Assembly (NCBI RefSeq): GCF_003261055.1
Contig: NZ_CP030073.1
Coordinates: forward strand, 4,526,001-4,590,000
Source of the DNA: Streptomyces cadmiisoli
GTDB lineage: Bacteria > Actinomycetota > Actinomycetes > Streptomycetales > Streptomycetaceae
Reading direction: 5' to 3'
Length of the DNA: 64,000 nucleotides
This document shows, piece by piece, positions 42,571 through 52,555 of this stretch. The number at the start of each line of letters is the position of its first letter. Position 1 is the first letter of the stretch. A model generated the notes under the pieces. The model was not told the origin of the DNA, did not search any database, and saw nothing but the letters and a program-made list of their open reading frames with translations. The position numbers and the translations under genes were made by a program.

Positions 42571-44007
42571 ATGAGCAGTACTCCCAACACGTCGACGCAG
42601 CACACATCCACGATCGGCTCGATCGGCACGCCGAGCCGGCGCAACACCGAGCTCGGGCTCCTGGTGTTCGCCGTCGTCATCCCGATCTTCGCCTACACCA
42701 ACGTGGGCCTCGCCATCAACGGGCAGGTACCGGCCGGCCTGCTGGGCTACGGCCTGGGCCTGGGCCTGCTGGCCGGCGTCGGTCATCTCGTCGTCCGGAA
42801 ATTCGCTCCGTACGCGGACCCGCTGCTGCTGCCCCTCGCGACACTGCTGAACGGCCTGGGCCTGGTGGTGATCTGGCGGCTGGACAAGTCGGAGCGGCTT
42901 CAGCAGCTCGCCGAGCGCCAGTACGGGGTGTTCAGCCCGTCCGCGCCGAACCAGCTGCTGTACTCGGCGGTCGGGCTCGCGCTGTTCGTCGCGGTGCTGA
43001 TCTTCCTGAAGGACCACCGCATCCTCCAGCGGTACACGTACATCTCCATGGTCGCCGCGCTGGTCCTGCTGCTGCTGCCGCTCGTGCCCGGCGTCGGGGC
43101 CGACGTCTTCGGCGCCAAGATCTGGATCAGCGTCGCCGGTTTCTCCATCCAGCCCGGTGAGTTCGCGAAGATCATCATCGCGATCTTCTTCTCCGGCTAC
43201 CTGATGGTGAAGCGGGACGCGCTGGCGCTGGCCAGCCGCCGGTTCATGGGCCTGTACCTGCCGCGCGGCCGCGACCTGGGCCCGATCATCACGATCTGGG
43301 CCGTCAGCCTGCTCATCCTGATCTTCGAGAACGACCTCGGTACGTCGCTGCTGTTCTTCGGCATGTTCGTGATCATGCTGTACGTCGCCACCGAGCGGAC
43401 CAGCTGGATCGTGATCGGTCTGCTGATGTCCGCCGGCGGCGCCGTGGGCGTCGCCTCGTTCGCCAGCCACGTGCAGGCCCGTGTGGACGCCTGGCTCGAC
43501 CCCTTCGGCTGCTACGAGACGTCCGGCGCGTGCGAGCAGATCGGCCAGTCGATCATGTCGTTCGGTTCGGGCGGAGTGATGGGCACCGGCCTCGGTCAGG
43601 GCCACTCGGATCTGATCGGCTTCGCCGCAAACTCCGACTTCATCTTCTCCACCTTCGGTGAGGAGCTGGGTCTGGCCGGCGTCATGGCGATCCTGCTGAT
43701 CTACGGGCTGATCATCGAGCGCGGTGTGCGGACCTCGCTGGCCGCCCGCGACCCCTTCGGCAAGCTGTTCGCGATCGGCCTGTCCGGAGCCTTCGCGCTC
43801 CAGATCTTCGTCGTGGCCGGCGGTGTCATGGGCCTCATCCCGCTGACCGGTATGACCATGCCGTTCCTCGCGGCCGGTGGCTCCTCGGTCATCGCCAACT
43901 GGGCGCTCATCGGCATCCTGCTGCGCATCAGCGACACCGCGCGTCGTCCCGCGCCGGCCCCCGCCTCCAACCCCGACGCCGAGATGACCCAGGTGGTCCG
44001 CCCGTGA
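42571..44007 (+). CDS. rodA: SEDS-family peptidoglycan glycosyltransferase (RodA/FtsW)
   Basis: 478 residues, about ten membrane segments. SEDS landmarks: WISVAGFSIQPGEFAKI, the Glu/Asp segment ENDLGTSLLFFGMF, and the C-terminal MTMPFLAAGGSSVIANW. Polymerises lipid II and works with the class B PBP that follows. In mycobacteria the orthologue at this locus is called rodA; in Streptomyces it may act in division or sporulation instead. Couples to pbpA by a GTGA overlap. Confidence 0.9.
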   Translation: MSSTPNTSTQHTSTIGSIGTPSRRNTELGLLVFAVVIPIFAYTNVGLAINGQVPAGLLGYGLGLGLLAGVGHLVVRKFAPYADPLLLPLATLLNGLGLVVIWRLDKSERLQQLAERQYGVFSPSAPNQLLYSAVGLALFVAVLIFLKDHRILQRYTYISMVAALVLLLLPLVPGVGADVFGAKIWISVAGFSIQPGEFAKIIIAIFFSGYLMVKRDALALASRRFMGLYLPRGRDLGPIITIWAVSLLILIFENDLGTSLLFFGMFVIMLYVATERTSWIVIGLLMSAGGAVGVASFASHVQARVDAWLDPFGCYETSGACEQIGQSIMSFGSGGVMGTGLGQGHSDLIGFAANSDFIFSTFGEELGLAGVMAILLIYGLIIERGVRTSLAARDPFGKLFAIGLSGAFALQIFVVAGGVMGLIPLTGMTMPFLAAGGSSVIANWALIGILLRISDTARRPAPAPASNPDAEMTQVVRP

Positions 44008-45479
44008 ACAAGCCCCTGCGCCGGATCGCGATCTTCTGCGGCTTGCTCGTGCTCGCCCTGCTCATCCGCGACAACTGGCTCCAGTACGTCCAGGCCGACG
44101 CGCTCCAGGACAACGAGCGCAACCGCCGTATCTCCATCGAGCGCTACGCGCAGCCGCGCGGCGACATCATCGTCGACGGCAAGCCGGTCACCGGCTCCAA
44201 GGCGACGTCGGGCAGTGACTTCAAGTACAAGCGCACCTACAAGAACGGCCCCATGTGGGCGCCGGTCACCGGGTACGCCTCGCAGGCGTTCGGCGCCAAC
44301 CAGCTGGAGAGCATCGAGGACGGCATCCTCACCGGCAACGACGACCGGCTGTTCTTCCGCAACACCCTGGACATGATCACGGGTGAGAAGCAGCAGGGCG
44401 GCAACGTCGTCACCACCCTCAACTCGGCCGCTCAGAAGGCCGCCTACGAAGGCCTGAAGGAGCGCGGCAAGGGCGCGGTCGCCGCCATCGAGCCGTCCAC
44501 CGGCAAGATCCTGGCCCTGGCCTCGTACCCGTCGTACGACCCGTCCTCGTTCGCCGGCAACTCCACGGACACGGACTCCAAGGCCTGGCTGAAGCTCCAG
44601 AAGAAGACCAACCCCGACGACCCGATGCTCAACCGGGCGCTGCGCGAGACGTACCCGCCCGGCTCCACCTTCAAGGTGGTGACCGCGGCCGCCGCGCTGG
44701 AGCACGGGCTGTACACGGACGCCGACGCGCGCACCAAGACGCCGCTGCCGTGGACCATGCCGGGCACCACCACCGAGCTGCCCAACGAGGGGAACATCCC
44801 CTGCAAGGACGCGACGCTCCGGGTCGCCCTGCAGTACTCCTGCAACACGGTCTTCGGCAAGGTCGGATCCGATCTCGGCAACGACAAGATGCTGGAGACG
44901 GCGAAGAAGTTCGGCTTCACCGAGGAGCAGTTCGTCCCGGTCCGCTCCACCGCCTCGGTGTTCTCCGACGACATGAACCCGTCGCAGACCGCGCTCTCCT
45001 CCATCGGCCAGTTCAACACCGCCGCGACCCCGCTCCAGATGGCGATGGTGGCGTCGGCGGTGGCCAACGACGGCAAGCTGATGAAGCCGTACATGGTCGA
45101 CGAGCTCCAGGGACCCGACTTCGACCCCGTCGAGAAGACGGAGCCGGAGACGCTGAGCGAGCCGCTGTCCCCGGAGAACGCACAGATCCTCCAGTCGATG
45201 ATGGAGACCGTCGTCGACAAGGGAACGGGCACCAGCGCGAAGATCGGCGGCGTCACCGTGGGCGGCAAGACCGGTACCGCCCAGCACGGTGTCGACAACA
45301 GTGAGAAGCCGTACGCCTGGTTCATCTCGTACGCCAAGGTCAGCGACGGCAGCGCGCCGGTCGCCGTGGCCGTGGTCGTCGAGGACGAGGACGCGGACCG
45401 CGGCGACATCTCCGGTGGCGGTCTCGCGGCGCCGATCGCGAAGAGCGTGATGGAGGCGGTCATCCAGAGCAAGCAGTGA
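44004..45479 (+). CDS. pbpA: Class B penicillin-binding protein PbpA (transpeptidase)
   Basis: 491 residues. N-terminal membrane anchor (about 8-22), dimerisation domain, and transpeptidase domain with Ser221 in PPGSTFK (SxxK), SCN at 279-281 and KTG at 422-424. Cross-links peptidoglycan next to the SEDS protein. GTG 44004 overlaps rodA. Followed by 169 bases with its own promoter for pknB. Confidence 0.93.
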   Translation: MNKPLRRIAIFCGLLVLALLIRDNWLQYVQADALQDNERNRRISIERYAQPRGDIIVDGKPVTGSKATSGSDFKYKRTYKNGPMWAPVTGYASQAFGANQLESIEDGILTGNDDRLFFRNTLDMITGEKQQGGNVVTTLNSAAQKAAYEGLKERGKGAVAAIEPSTGKILALASYPSYDPSSFAGNSTDTDSKAWLKLQKKTNPDDPMLNRALRETYPPGSTFKVVTAAAALEHGLYTDADARTKTPLPWTMPGTTTELPNEGNIPCKDATLRVALQYSCNTVFGKVGSDLGNDKMLETAKKFGFTEEQFVPVRSTASVFSDDMNPSQTALSSIGQFNTAATPLQMAMVASAVANDGKLMKPYMVDELQGPDFDPVEKTEPETLSEPLSPENAQILQSMMETVVDKGTGTSAKIGGVTVGGKTGTAQHGVDNSEKPYAWFISYAKVSDGSAPVAVAVVVEDEDADRGDISGGGLAAPIAKSVMEAVIQSKQ

Positions 45480-45514
45480 GTCCCGTCACGTCGCCTTCAC
45501 AACGGTGCACGTTG

Positions 45515-45533
45515 CGATACCGGTCCTGTATCG
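45515..45533. promoter_or_regulatory. Inverted repeat upstream of pknB
   Basis: CGATAC-N7-GTATCG (45515-45520 and 45528-45533), 116 bases before the pknB ATG. A candidate operator. TACGGT at 45572-45577 is a possible -10 for an own pknB promoter. Confidence 0.4.
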
Positions 45534-45648
45534 GCTGACGGGCTCGGCCAGGTCACACCAGATGAGCCGGGTACGGTAGGCCCGGACGGCAGCCTCCGGC
45601 CGCGCTATGCGCCGGTCGGGACCGACGGAGAGGGCTGGAAGGTAGCTT

Positions 45649-47649
<2,001 letters not shown>

Positions 47650-47675
47650 CCCCGCCACTGACGCCACGAACGAGT

Positions 47676-47708
47676 GGGCCCCGCCGGGACTTCCCGGCGG
47701 GGCCCTTT
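47676..47708 (+). terminator. Strong terminator after pknB
   Basis: Perfect 13-bp stem GGGCCCCGCCGGG / CCCGGCGGGGCCC, ACTT loop, followed by TTT. Also lies 18 bases past the opposing sortase stop. Confidence 0.9.
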
Positions 47709-47725
47709 CGTTCCCGGGGCGTCCG

Positions 47726-48484
47726 TCAGCCCTTGCGCAGTTCCTTCGGCGGCGTCCGCTCGCCGTCCACCTTCTCCACCCGCTCCAGCTCGCCCCAGAC
47801 GACGTAGCGGTACCGGCTCGTGAAGACCGGGGTGCAGGTGGTCAGGGTGATGTACTTGCCGGCCTTCTTCCGGCCGGACTCCTTCGGGATCGGGTCGAGG
47901 ACCTTGACGTTGTACTTCGAGGTCTCGGGAAGGATGGAGTAGACCTTGTAGACGTACCACTTGTCCTTCGTCTCGAAGACGATCGGGTCGCCCTTCCTCA
48001 GCTTGTCGATCTTGTGGAACTTCGCGCCGTGGCCGTCGCGGTGCGCGGCGAGGGAGAAGTTGCCGTTCTTGTCGCTGGTGGGCAGGGTCGCCTTGACGGG
48101 GTCGGTGTAGTAGCCGGCGACGCCGTCGTTGAGCAGCCCGGTGGACGTGCCCTTCTTGATCAGGATCTCGTGGTCGTCCATGGCGGGCACGTGCAGGAAG
48201 CCGATGCCGTCCTTGGTGTCCAGCGCGCCGGGGCCCGAGGGCTCGTCCGACGTGGCCCAGTGGTCCCGGACCTTGTCGCCCTCCTGGTCCGCCTTGCGGT
48301 CCGCGAGGACGTTCGTCCACCACAGCGAGTAGACGACGAACAGGCCGAGTACCAGGCCTGCGGTGATCAGCAGCTCACCGAGGACGCTGACCGCCATGGC
48401 GATCCGGCCGGGGCCGCGGCGCCGCGGCGTGCGCGCCGCCGGGCCGGAGTCGGTGTGCTCTTCGCGATCGGTGGTCGATGCCAC
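47726..48484 (-). CDS. srtE2: Class E sortase (SrtE2-like)
   Basis: 252 residues, membrane helix 31-54, extracellular sortase barrel. Catalytic His149 (AAHRDGHG), Cys217 (TLTTCTP) and Arg224 or 226 (SRYRYVVW). Class E sortases attach LAxTG proteins, such as long chaplins, to the wall in Streptomyces. GTG start with AAGGA. Second of two adjacent sortase genes; position after pknB matches S. coelicolor srtE2 from memory. Confidence 0.85.
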   Translation of the reverse strand: MASTTDREEHTDSGPAARTPRRRGPGRIAMAVSVLGELLITAGLVLGLFVVYSLWWTNVLADRKADQEGDKVRDHWATSDEPSGPGALDTKDGIGFLHVPAMDDHEILIKKGTSTGLLNDGVAGYYTDPVKATLPTSDKNGNFSLAAHRDGHGAKFHKIDKLRKGDPIVFETKDKWYVYKVYSILPETSKYNVKVLDPIPKESGRKKAGKYITLTTCTPVFTSRYRYVVWGELERVEKVDGERTPPKELRKG

Positions 48485-48503
48485 TGTTCCTTCGCCCCTG
48501 CCC

Positions 48504-49535
48504 TTAGCTGACTAGCGCATCCGGCTTGCCCTTGCTGCGCGGCCGTTCCTCGACCATCTTGCCCCAGACGATCATTCGGTACTTGCTGGTGAATTCCGGT
48601 GTACAGGTCGTCAGCGTGATGTACCGGCCGGGCTTCGCGAAGCCCGAGCCCTGGGGCACGGGATCGAGGACGCTCACGTTGCTCGGCGACGTCACCGGAA
48701 GGATGGACGCCATGGTGTAGACGAAGTAGGTGTCCTGGGTCTCGACGACGATCGGGTCGCCCGGGTCGAGCCGGTTGATGTACCGAAACGGTTCACCGTG
48801 TGTGTTGCGGTGGCCGGCCAGCCCGAAGTTCCCGGTCTTCGCCTCGGGCATCGCCGTCTTCAGCGCGCCCTCGGCGTAGTGCCCGACCATCCCCCGGTCG
48901 AGCACCTTCTTGCTGTTGGTGCCCTCCGCGATCGGCACGACCACGTCGAGCTTGGGTATGTGCAGCAGGGCGAAGCCCTGGCCCGGTTCGAAGGTGCCCG
49001 GGTTGCGCTTGCCGTTCGCCCAGTCGTCCTGGAGCTGGCTCGCCTCGTTGCCGGCCTGCGCCTGCGCCCGTACGTTCGTCCACCACAGCTGGTACGTGAC
49101 GAACAGCAGCATCAGCACGCCGGTGGTGATGAACACCTCACCGATCAGCCGGCTGGCGACGACGGCCGGGCTCGGTCTGTTCGCCCGCGCCTGCCGGCGG
49201 GCCTCCACACGGGACAGCGGAGGCCGGGCGGCACCCGTGGCCTCGGTCTCCGCCGCTTCGGCGGCCCGGTGGGTGCCTCCATGGCGGCCGCGGCGCCCTT
49301 TGGCGGCCTTCCTGCGCGCCGCGCGGCCACCGGGGGTGGGTCCGGTGCCCGAGTCGGCGCTTCGCGCGCGAGCACCCGGTACAGACCCGTCCAGGGGCCC
49401 CGTCGCGTTCGGCGGATCGGGTATCCGCAACGCGACGGTCTCCTCGTCGACGGGGATGTACGGCGCCTGGTACGGCTCCCGGGACGGGGCATACCCCTCA
49501 GGGCCGTACCAGTCCGTACCGGGCGCACCCGTCAC
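48504..49535 (-). CDS. srtE1: Class E sortase with long N-terminal cytosolic region (SrtE1-like)
   Basis: 343 residues from GTG 49535 (overlapping the stop of the glutaminase gene, GTGA). A long Arg/Gly-rich N-terminus (1-125) precedes the membrane helix (129-152). Catalytic His242 (LAGHRNTHG), Cys311 (TLTTCTPEF) and Arg320. Together with the next sortase it sorts LAxTG proteins. The basic N-terminal extension is much longer than in the second sortase. Confidence 0.85.
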   Translation of the reverse strand: MTGAPGTDWYGPEGYAPSREPYQAPYIPVDEETVALRIPDPPNATGPLDGSVPGARARSADSGTGPTPGGRAARRKAAKGRRGRHGGTHRAAEAAETEATGAARPPLSRVEARRQARANRPSPAVVASRLIGEVFITTGVLMLLFVTYQLWWTNVRAQAQAGNEASQLQDDWANGKRNPGTFEPGQGFALLHIPKLDVVVPIAEGTNSKKVLDRGMVGHYAEGALKTAMPEAKTGNFGLAGHRNTHGEPFRYINRLDPGDPIVVETQDTYFVYTMASILPVTSPSNVSVLDPVPQGSGFAKPGRYITLTTCTPEFTSKYRMIVWGKMVEERPRSKGKPDALVS

Positions 49536-50170
49536 GCCGAGGCCCTGCCCACCACCGGGGCGAGCCCGGCCGATCTCGCCACCGCGCCCCGGTCGCCGCA
49601 CTCAACCAGCCAGTTGGCCAGCATCCGGTGCCCGTGCTCGGTCAGTACCGACTCGGGGTGGAACTGCACACCCTCGACGGGCAGTTCACGGTGCCTGAGG
49701 CCCATGATGATGCCGTCGTGGGTGCGGGCGGTGACCTCCAGCTCGGCGGGGACGGTGACCGGCTCGGCGGCCAGGGAGTGGTAGCGGGTCGCCGTGAACG
49801 GCGTGGGCAGTCCGGCGAAGACGCCCTTGCCGCCGTGCTCGACGAGCGAGGTCTTGCCGTGCAGCAGCTCCGGCGCGCGGTCCACGACTCCGCCGTACGC
49901 GACCTGCATCGACTGCATGCCCAGGCAGACGCCGAAGACCGGCACGCCGGTGGCCGCGCAGTGCCGGACCATGTCGACGCAGACACCGGCCTGTTCGGGG
50001 GCGCCGGGGCCCGGCGACAGCAGCACGCCGTCGAAGCCGTCCTGGGCGTGTGCCGTCGACACCTCGTCGTTGCGCAGGACCTCGCACTCGGCGCCCAGCT
50101 GGTACAGGTACTGGACCAGGTTGAAGACGAAGCTGTCGTAGTTGTCGACAACGAGAATGCGCGCGCTCAC
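49532..50170 (-). CDS. Anthranilate / aminodeoxychorismate synthase glutaminase subunit (TrpG/PabA type)
   Basis: 212 residues, class I glutamine amidotransferase. Nucleophile Cys in VFGVCLGMQSM, oxyanion loop LLSPGPGAPE, and His/Glu of GVQFHPESVLTEHG. Supplies ammonia for anthranilate or 4-amino-4-deoxychorismate. The synthase partner is not adjacent. It is embedded between sortase genes with overlaps on both sides (GTGA with the 53-residue gene, GTGA with the sortase), so folate or tryptophan metabolism is tied here only by operon structure. Confidence 0.85.
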   Translation of the reverse strand: MSARILVVDNYDSFVFNLVQYLYQLGAECEVLRNDEVSTAHAQDGFDGVLLSPGPGAPEQAGVCVDMVRHCAATGVPVFGVCLGMQSMQVAYGGVVDRAPELLHGKTSLVEHGGKGVFAGLPTPFTATRYHSLAAEPVTVPAELEVTARTHDGIIMGLRHRELPVEGVQFHPESVLTEHGHRMLANWLVECGDRGAVARSAGLAPVVGRASA

Positions 50171-50328
50171 TGGTTGTCCACCGTCACATCGTTGAAGGGA
50201 AGCAGCGGTTCGGCCCACGGAAAGACGTACTGGAACAGGACGTAGACCACGGCCAGGGCCAAGACCAGCGAGACCACGGCCTTCACCCACGCGTTCCCCG
50301 GCAGATGCCGCCAGATCCAGCCGTACAT
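50167..50328 (-). CDS. Small membrane protein (53 residues)
   Basis: Starts at ATG 50328 after GGAAGGAACGGC. One membrane helix (about 16-35, VKAVVSLVLALAVVYVLFQ) flanked by a basic N-terminus and an acidic tail (PFNDVTVDNQ). Overlaps the glutaminase start by GTGA, so both are translated together. Function unknown. Confidence 0.65.
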   Translation of the reverse strand: MYGWIWRHLPGNAWVKAVVSLVLALAVVYVLFQYVFPWAEPLLPFNDVTVDNQ

Positions 50329-50380
50329 GCCGTTCCTTCCGTCGCACCACGGCACCAGACTCACGCCGTACTGCACCAGA

Positions 50381-51070
50381 CTAACGGCGCAGGGCGGCTG
50401 GTTTCCCGGTCTCCACAGGCTGTGTGGAATCCAGATGGGCCCAGACGATCAGGCGGTGGCTGTGGCCCCACTCGGGTTCGCAGGTGGTCAGTGTGAGATA
50501 GCGGCCGGCGCGGGTGTACCCGGATTTCCGGGGCACCGGATCGATCACGCCCACGTCCGTGGGGACGGTCTTGTACGGCCCCTTGCTGATCCGGTACGTG
50601 AACCAGGTGGTCCCGTCCGTCAGCACCACCGCGTCCCCCTTGCGCAGCTCGGGGAAGTCCTTGAAGGGATCCCCGTACGTACGGCGGTGGCCCGCGACGG
50701 AGAAGTTGCCCTTCTGCCCGAGCCGGGCGGTGCCCGCGTAGTGGCCCAGGCCCTTCTTCAGGGTCCCGGTGCCGGTGCCCTCCAGGACGGGCTTGTTCCA
50801 CGTGAAACCGAGCCGCGGGATGTACATGATCGCGAAAGGCCTGCCGTTCTCGTACGGCGCGGGCTCGGGGGGACTGTCCGGGGCGGGACCGGCGGCCGCG
50901 GGCGGCTGTACCGCCCCCTTGGCCCACTCCTCCTGGAGCCGGTCGATCTGGTCGTCCATGACGGTGTCGGCTCGCACGCCGGTCCAGAACAGCACGTAGA
51001 CGACGAACAGCACGATCACGGTGCCGACGGTGATGCACAGCTCGCTGACGGTCCTGACGATCACGCGCAC
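50381..51070 (-). CDS. Third class E sortase-like protein
   Basis: 229 residues. Membrane helix about 9-29, catalytic His128 (VAGHRRTYG), Cys197 (TLTTCEPEW) and Arg206. All three residues of the sortase triad are present, so it may be active despite lacking a close symbol. GTG start 51070, AGGAG six bases before. A parS-like site lies inside the gene (50794-50809). Substrates not visible in the window. Confidence 0.8.
   Translation of the reverse strand: MRVIVRTVSELCITVGTVIVLFVVYVLFWTGVRADTVMDDQIDRLQEEWAKGAVQPPAAAGPAPDSPPEPAPYENGRPFAIMYIPRLGFTWNKPVLEGTGTGTLKKGLGHYAGTARLGQKGNFSVAGHRRTYGDPFKDFPELRKGDAVVLTDGTTWFTYRISKGPYKTVPTDVGVIDPVPRKSGYTRAGRYLTLTTCEPEWGHSHRLIVWAHLDSTQPVETGKPAALRR
50794..50809. 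promoter_or_regulatory. parS: parS-like ParB-binding site inside the third sortase gene
   Basis: TGTTCCACGTGAAACC, one mismatch in the 14-bp core palindrome compared with GTTTCACGTGAAAC. The TTCCACGTGAAA form is the B. subtilis-type site. It lies in coding sequence, as many parS sites do. Confidence 0.75.
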
Positions 51071-51090
51071 CGGCGGCTCCTGAGAGGCGC

Positions 51091-51870
51091 TTATTCCACG
51101 GGCTTCGCGTAGTGCAGGTCCACTGTGCCCGAGTAGCCCGGCAGAGTCACCGCCCCGTTCTCCTCGACTTTCCAGCCCAGGCCGTAGACGTTGACGTACA
51201 CCATGTAGTTCTGGATCGCCGGCGAGGCCGTCAGCGCCCGCTGGAGCTTCTCCGGGTCACCGACAGCCGTGATCTTGTACGGGGGCGAGTAGACGCGGCC
51301 CTGGAGGATCAGGGTGTTGCCGACGCAGCGCACGGCACTGGTGGAGATCAGCCGCTGGTCCATGACCTTGATGCCCTCGGCGCCGCCCTCCCACAGGGCG
51401 TTCACCACGGCCTGGAGGTCCTGCTGGTGGATGACCAGGTAATCGGGCTGCGGCTCGGGGTAGCCGGGGAGCTTGGCGGTGGCGTCGGGCGGGGCGTCGT
51501 TCAGCGTGACCGTGATCGCGTCGCCGGTGAGCTTCTGGGTTCCCGCGCGCTTCTCCAGCGCGGCGAGTTCGTCGTCCTCGGCCTTCGTACGGCCGTCGTC
51601 CCGCTCGGCCAGCGACTCGACGTCCTCGCGCAACGCCGCGTTGGACTCGCCCCGCTCACCGTTCTGACGGCTGCGTTCATGAATCAGGTCGGAGAGCTTC
51701 AGCAGGGACGCGTCCGTACGGATATTGGTGCCCTTGGCCGTATTGAAGCTGGTGAAGAATATGAGGCCCGCGAGGGCGAAGACGGCCACCGTGAGCAATC
51801 GCACGGGCCGGAAGGCCCGTCTGCGGGCAGGGCTGGATCCCGTCTCGGGGGAGTCGGCAGAATTGCTCAA
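51091..51870 (-). CDS. DUF881-family membrane-anchored protein
   Basis: 259 residues. Membrane helix about 23-42, a coiled coil (HERSRQNGERGESNAALRED and following), and the DUF881 domain (VTLNDAP, YLVIHQQDLQAVVNALWEGGAEGI, and ILQGRVYSPPYKITAVGDP). Starts at TTG 51870 (AAGGG upstream). DUF881 genes lie next to crgA and division genes in many Gram-positives; no enzyme activity is known. Transcribed away from crgA. Confidence 0.8.
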   Translation of the reverse strand: MSNSADSPETGSSPARRRAFRPVRLLTVAVFALAGLIFFTSFNTAKGTNIRTDASLLKLSDLIHERSRQNGERGESNAALREDVESLAERDDGRTKAEDDELAALEKRAGTQKLTGDAITVTLNDAPPDATAKLPGYPEPQPDYLVIHQQDLQAVVNALWEGGAEGIKVMDQRLISTSAVRCVGNTLILQGRVYSPPYKITAVGDPEKLQRALTASPAIQNYMVYVNVYGLGWKVEENGAVTLPGYSGTVDLHYAKPVE

Positions 51871-52011
51871 CGTACCCTTATCTCCTTCGACGCCGCGGAA
51901 GGACTACGCTAACGGACGCCCGGGGGAGCACTCAGTTTCCCCTTGTACGCTGCCCCGAGCCCGACCCAGTTCTCTGCGCGGCCACGCAGCGCATCGACAG
52001 GAGAGACCCTC

Positions 52012-52266
52012 GTGCCGAAGTCACGTATCCGCAAGAAGGCCGACTACACGCCGCCGCCGTCGAAGCAGGCCACCACGATCAAGCTGACCAACCGCACCTG
52101 GGTCGCACCCGTCATGCTGGCCATGTTCCTCATCGGCCTGGCCTGGATCGTCGTCTTCTACGTCACCGACGGTTCGCTGCCCATCGACGCGCTGGGCAAC
52201 TGGAACATCGTGGTCGGCTTCGGCTTCATCGCAGCCGGATTCGGTGTCTCCACCCAGTGGAAGTAG
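52012..52266 (+). CDS. crgA: Cell division protein CrgA
   Basis: 84 residues from GTG 52012 (AGGAGA ribosome site). Basic N-terminus ([14 protein letters not shown]) and two membrane helices (about 32-51, 62-80) with the family motif [16 protein letters not shown]. CrgA coordinates FtsZ placement and septation in sporulating Streptomyces and recruits PBPs. TACGCT 51946-51951 may be its -10. Confidence 0.92.
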   Translation: MPKSRIRKKADYTPPPSKQATTIKLTNRTWVAPVMLAMFLIGLAWIVVFYVTDGSLPIDALGNWNIVVGFGFIAAGFGVSTQWK

Positions 52267-52314
52267 CCGGTCGAAGACCGGGCCACCGGGCGATGAACAC
52301 AGCTCTGCCCAGGG

Positions 52315-52528
52315 CTATCCACTGAGTTATCCACAGCCGTTGTCCACAGTGGGGAAAAAGAACGACGATCTGTGGATAACCCATCGGGTGTTGACGCCGG
52401 TGTGACGGAACGACTGGTAACCGAAAGTCTGTTCGCCCCCTGCCTGACCTGCGGAAACACGGGTCGGTGACAGGGGGCACACCTGTTCCCGCACTCCGTG
52501 CACAAGATCCGGCACACGTTGTGGAAAA
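52315..52528. promoter_or_regulatory. DnaA-box cluster between crgA and the rhomboid gene
   Basis: Non-coding. TTATCCACA 52327-52335, TTGTCCACA 52340-52348, TGTGGATAA 52371-52379 (reverse of TTATCCACA), TGTGGAAAA 52520-52528 (reverse of TTTTCCACA), and a degenerate CTATCCACT 52315-52323. Three of five match the strongest known box forms. No AT-rich unwinding region, so a titration or regulatory cluster rather than oriC is likely. Confidence 0.75.
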
Positions 52529-52555
52529 CCCCTGCTCAGGAGGTGGACGCCCGGC

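Noticed and set aside
52315..52528. The DnaA boxes as oriC itself
   Set aside because: Too few boxes, no AT-rich unwinding element, and not between dnaA and dnaN.
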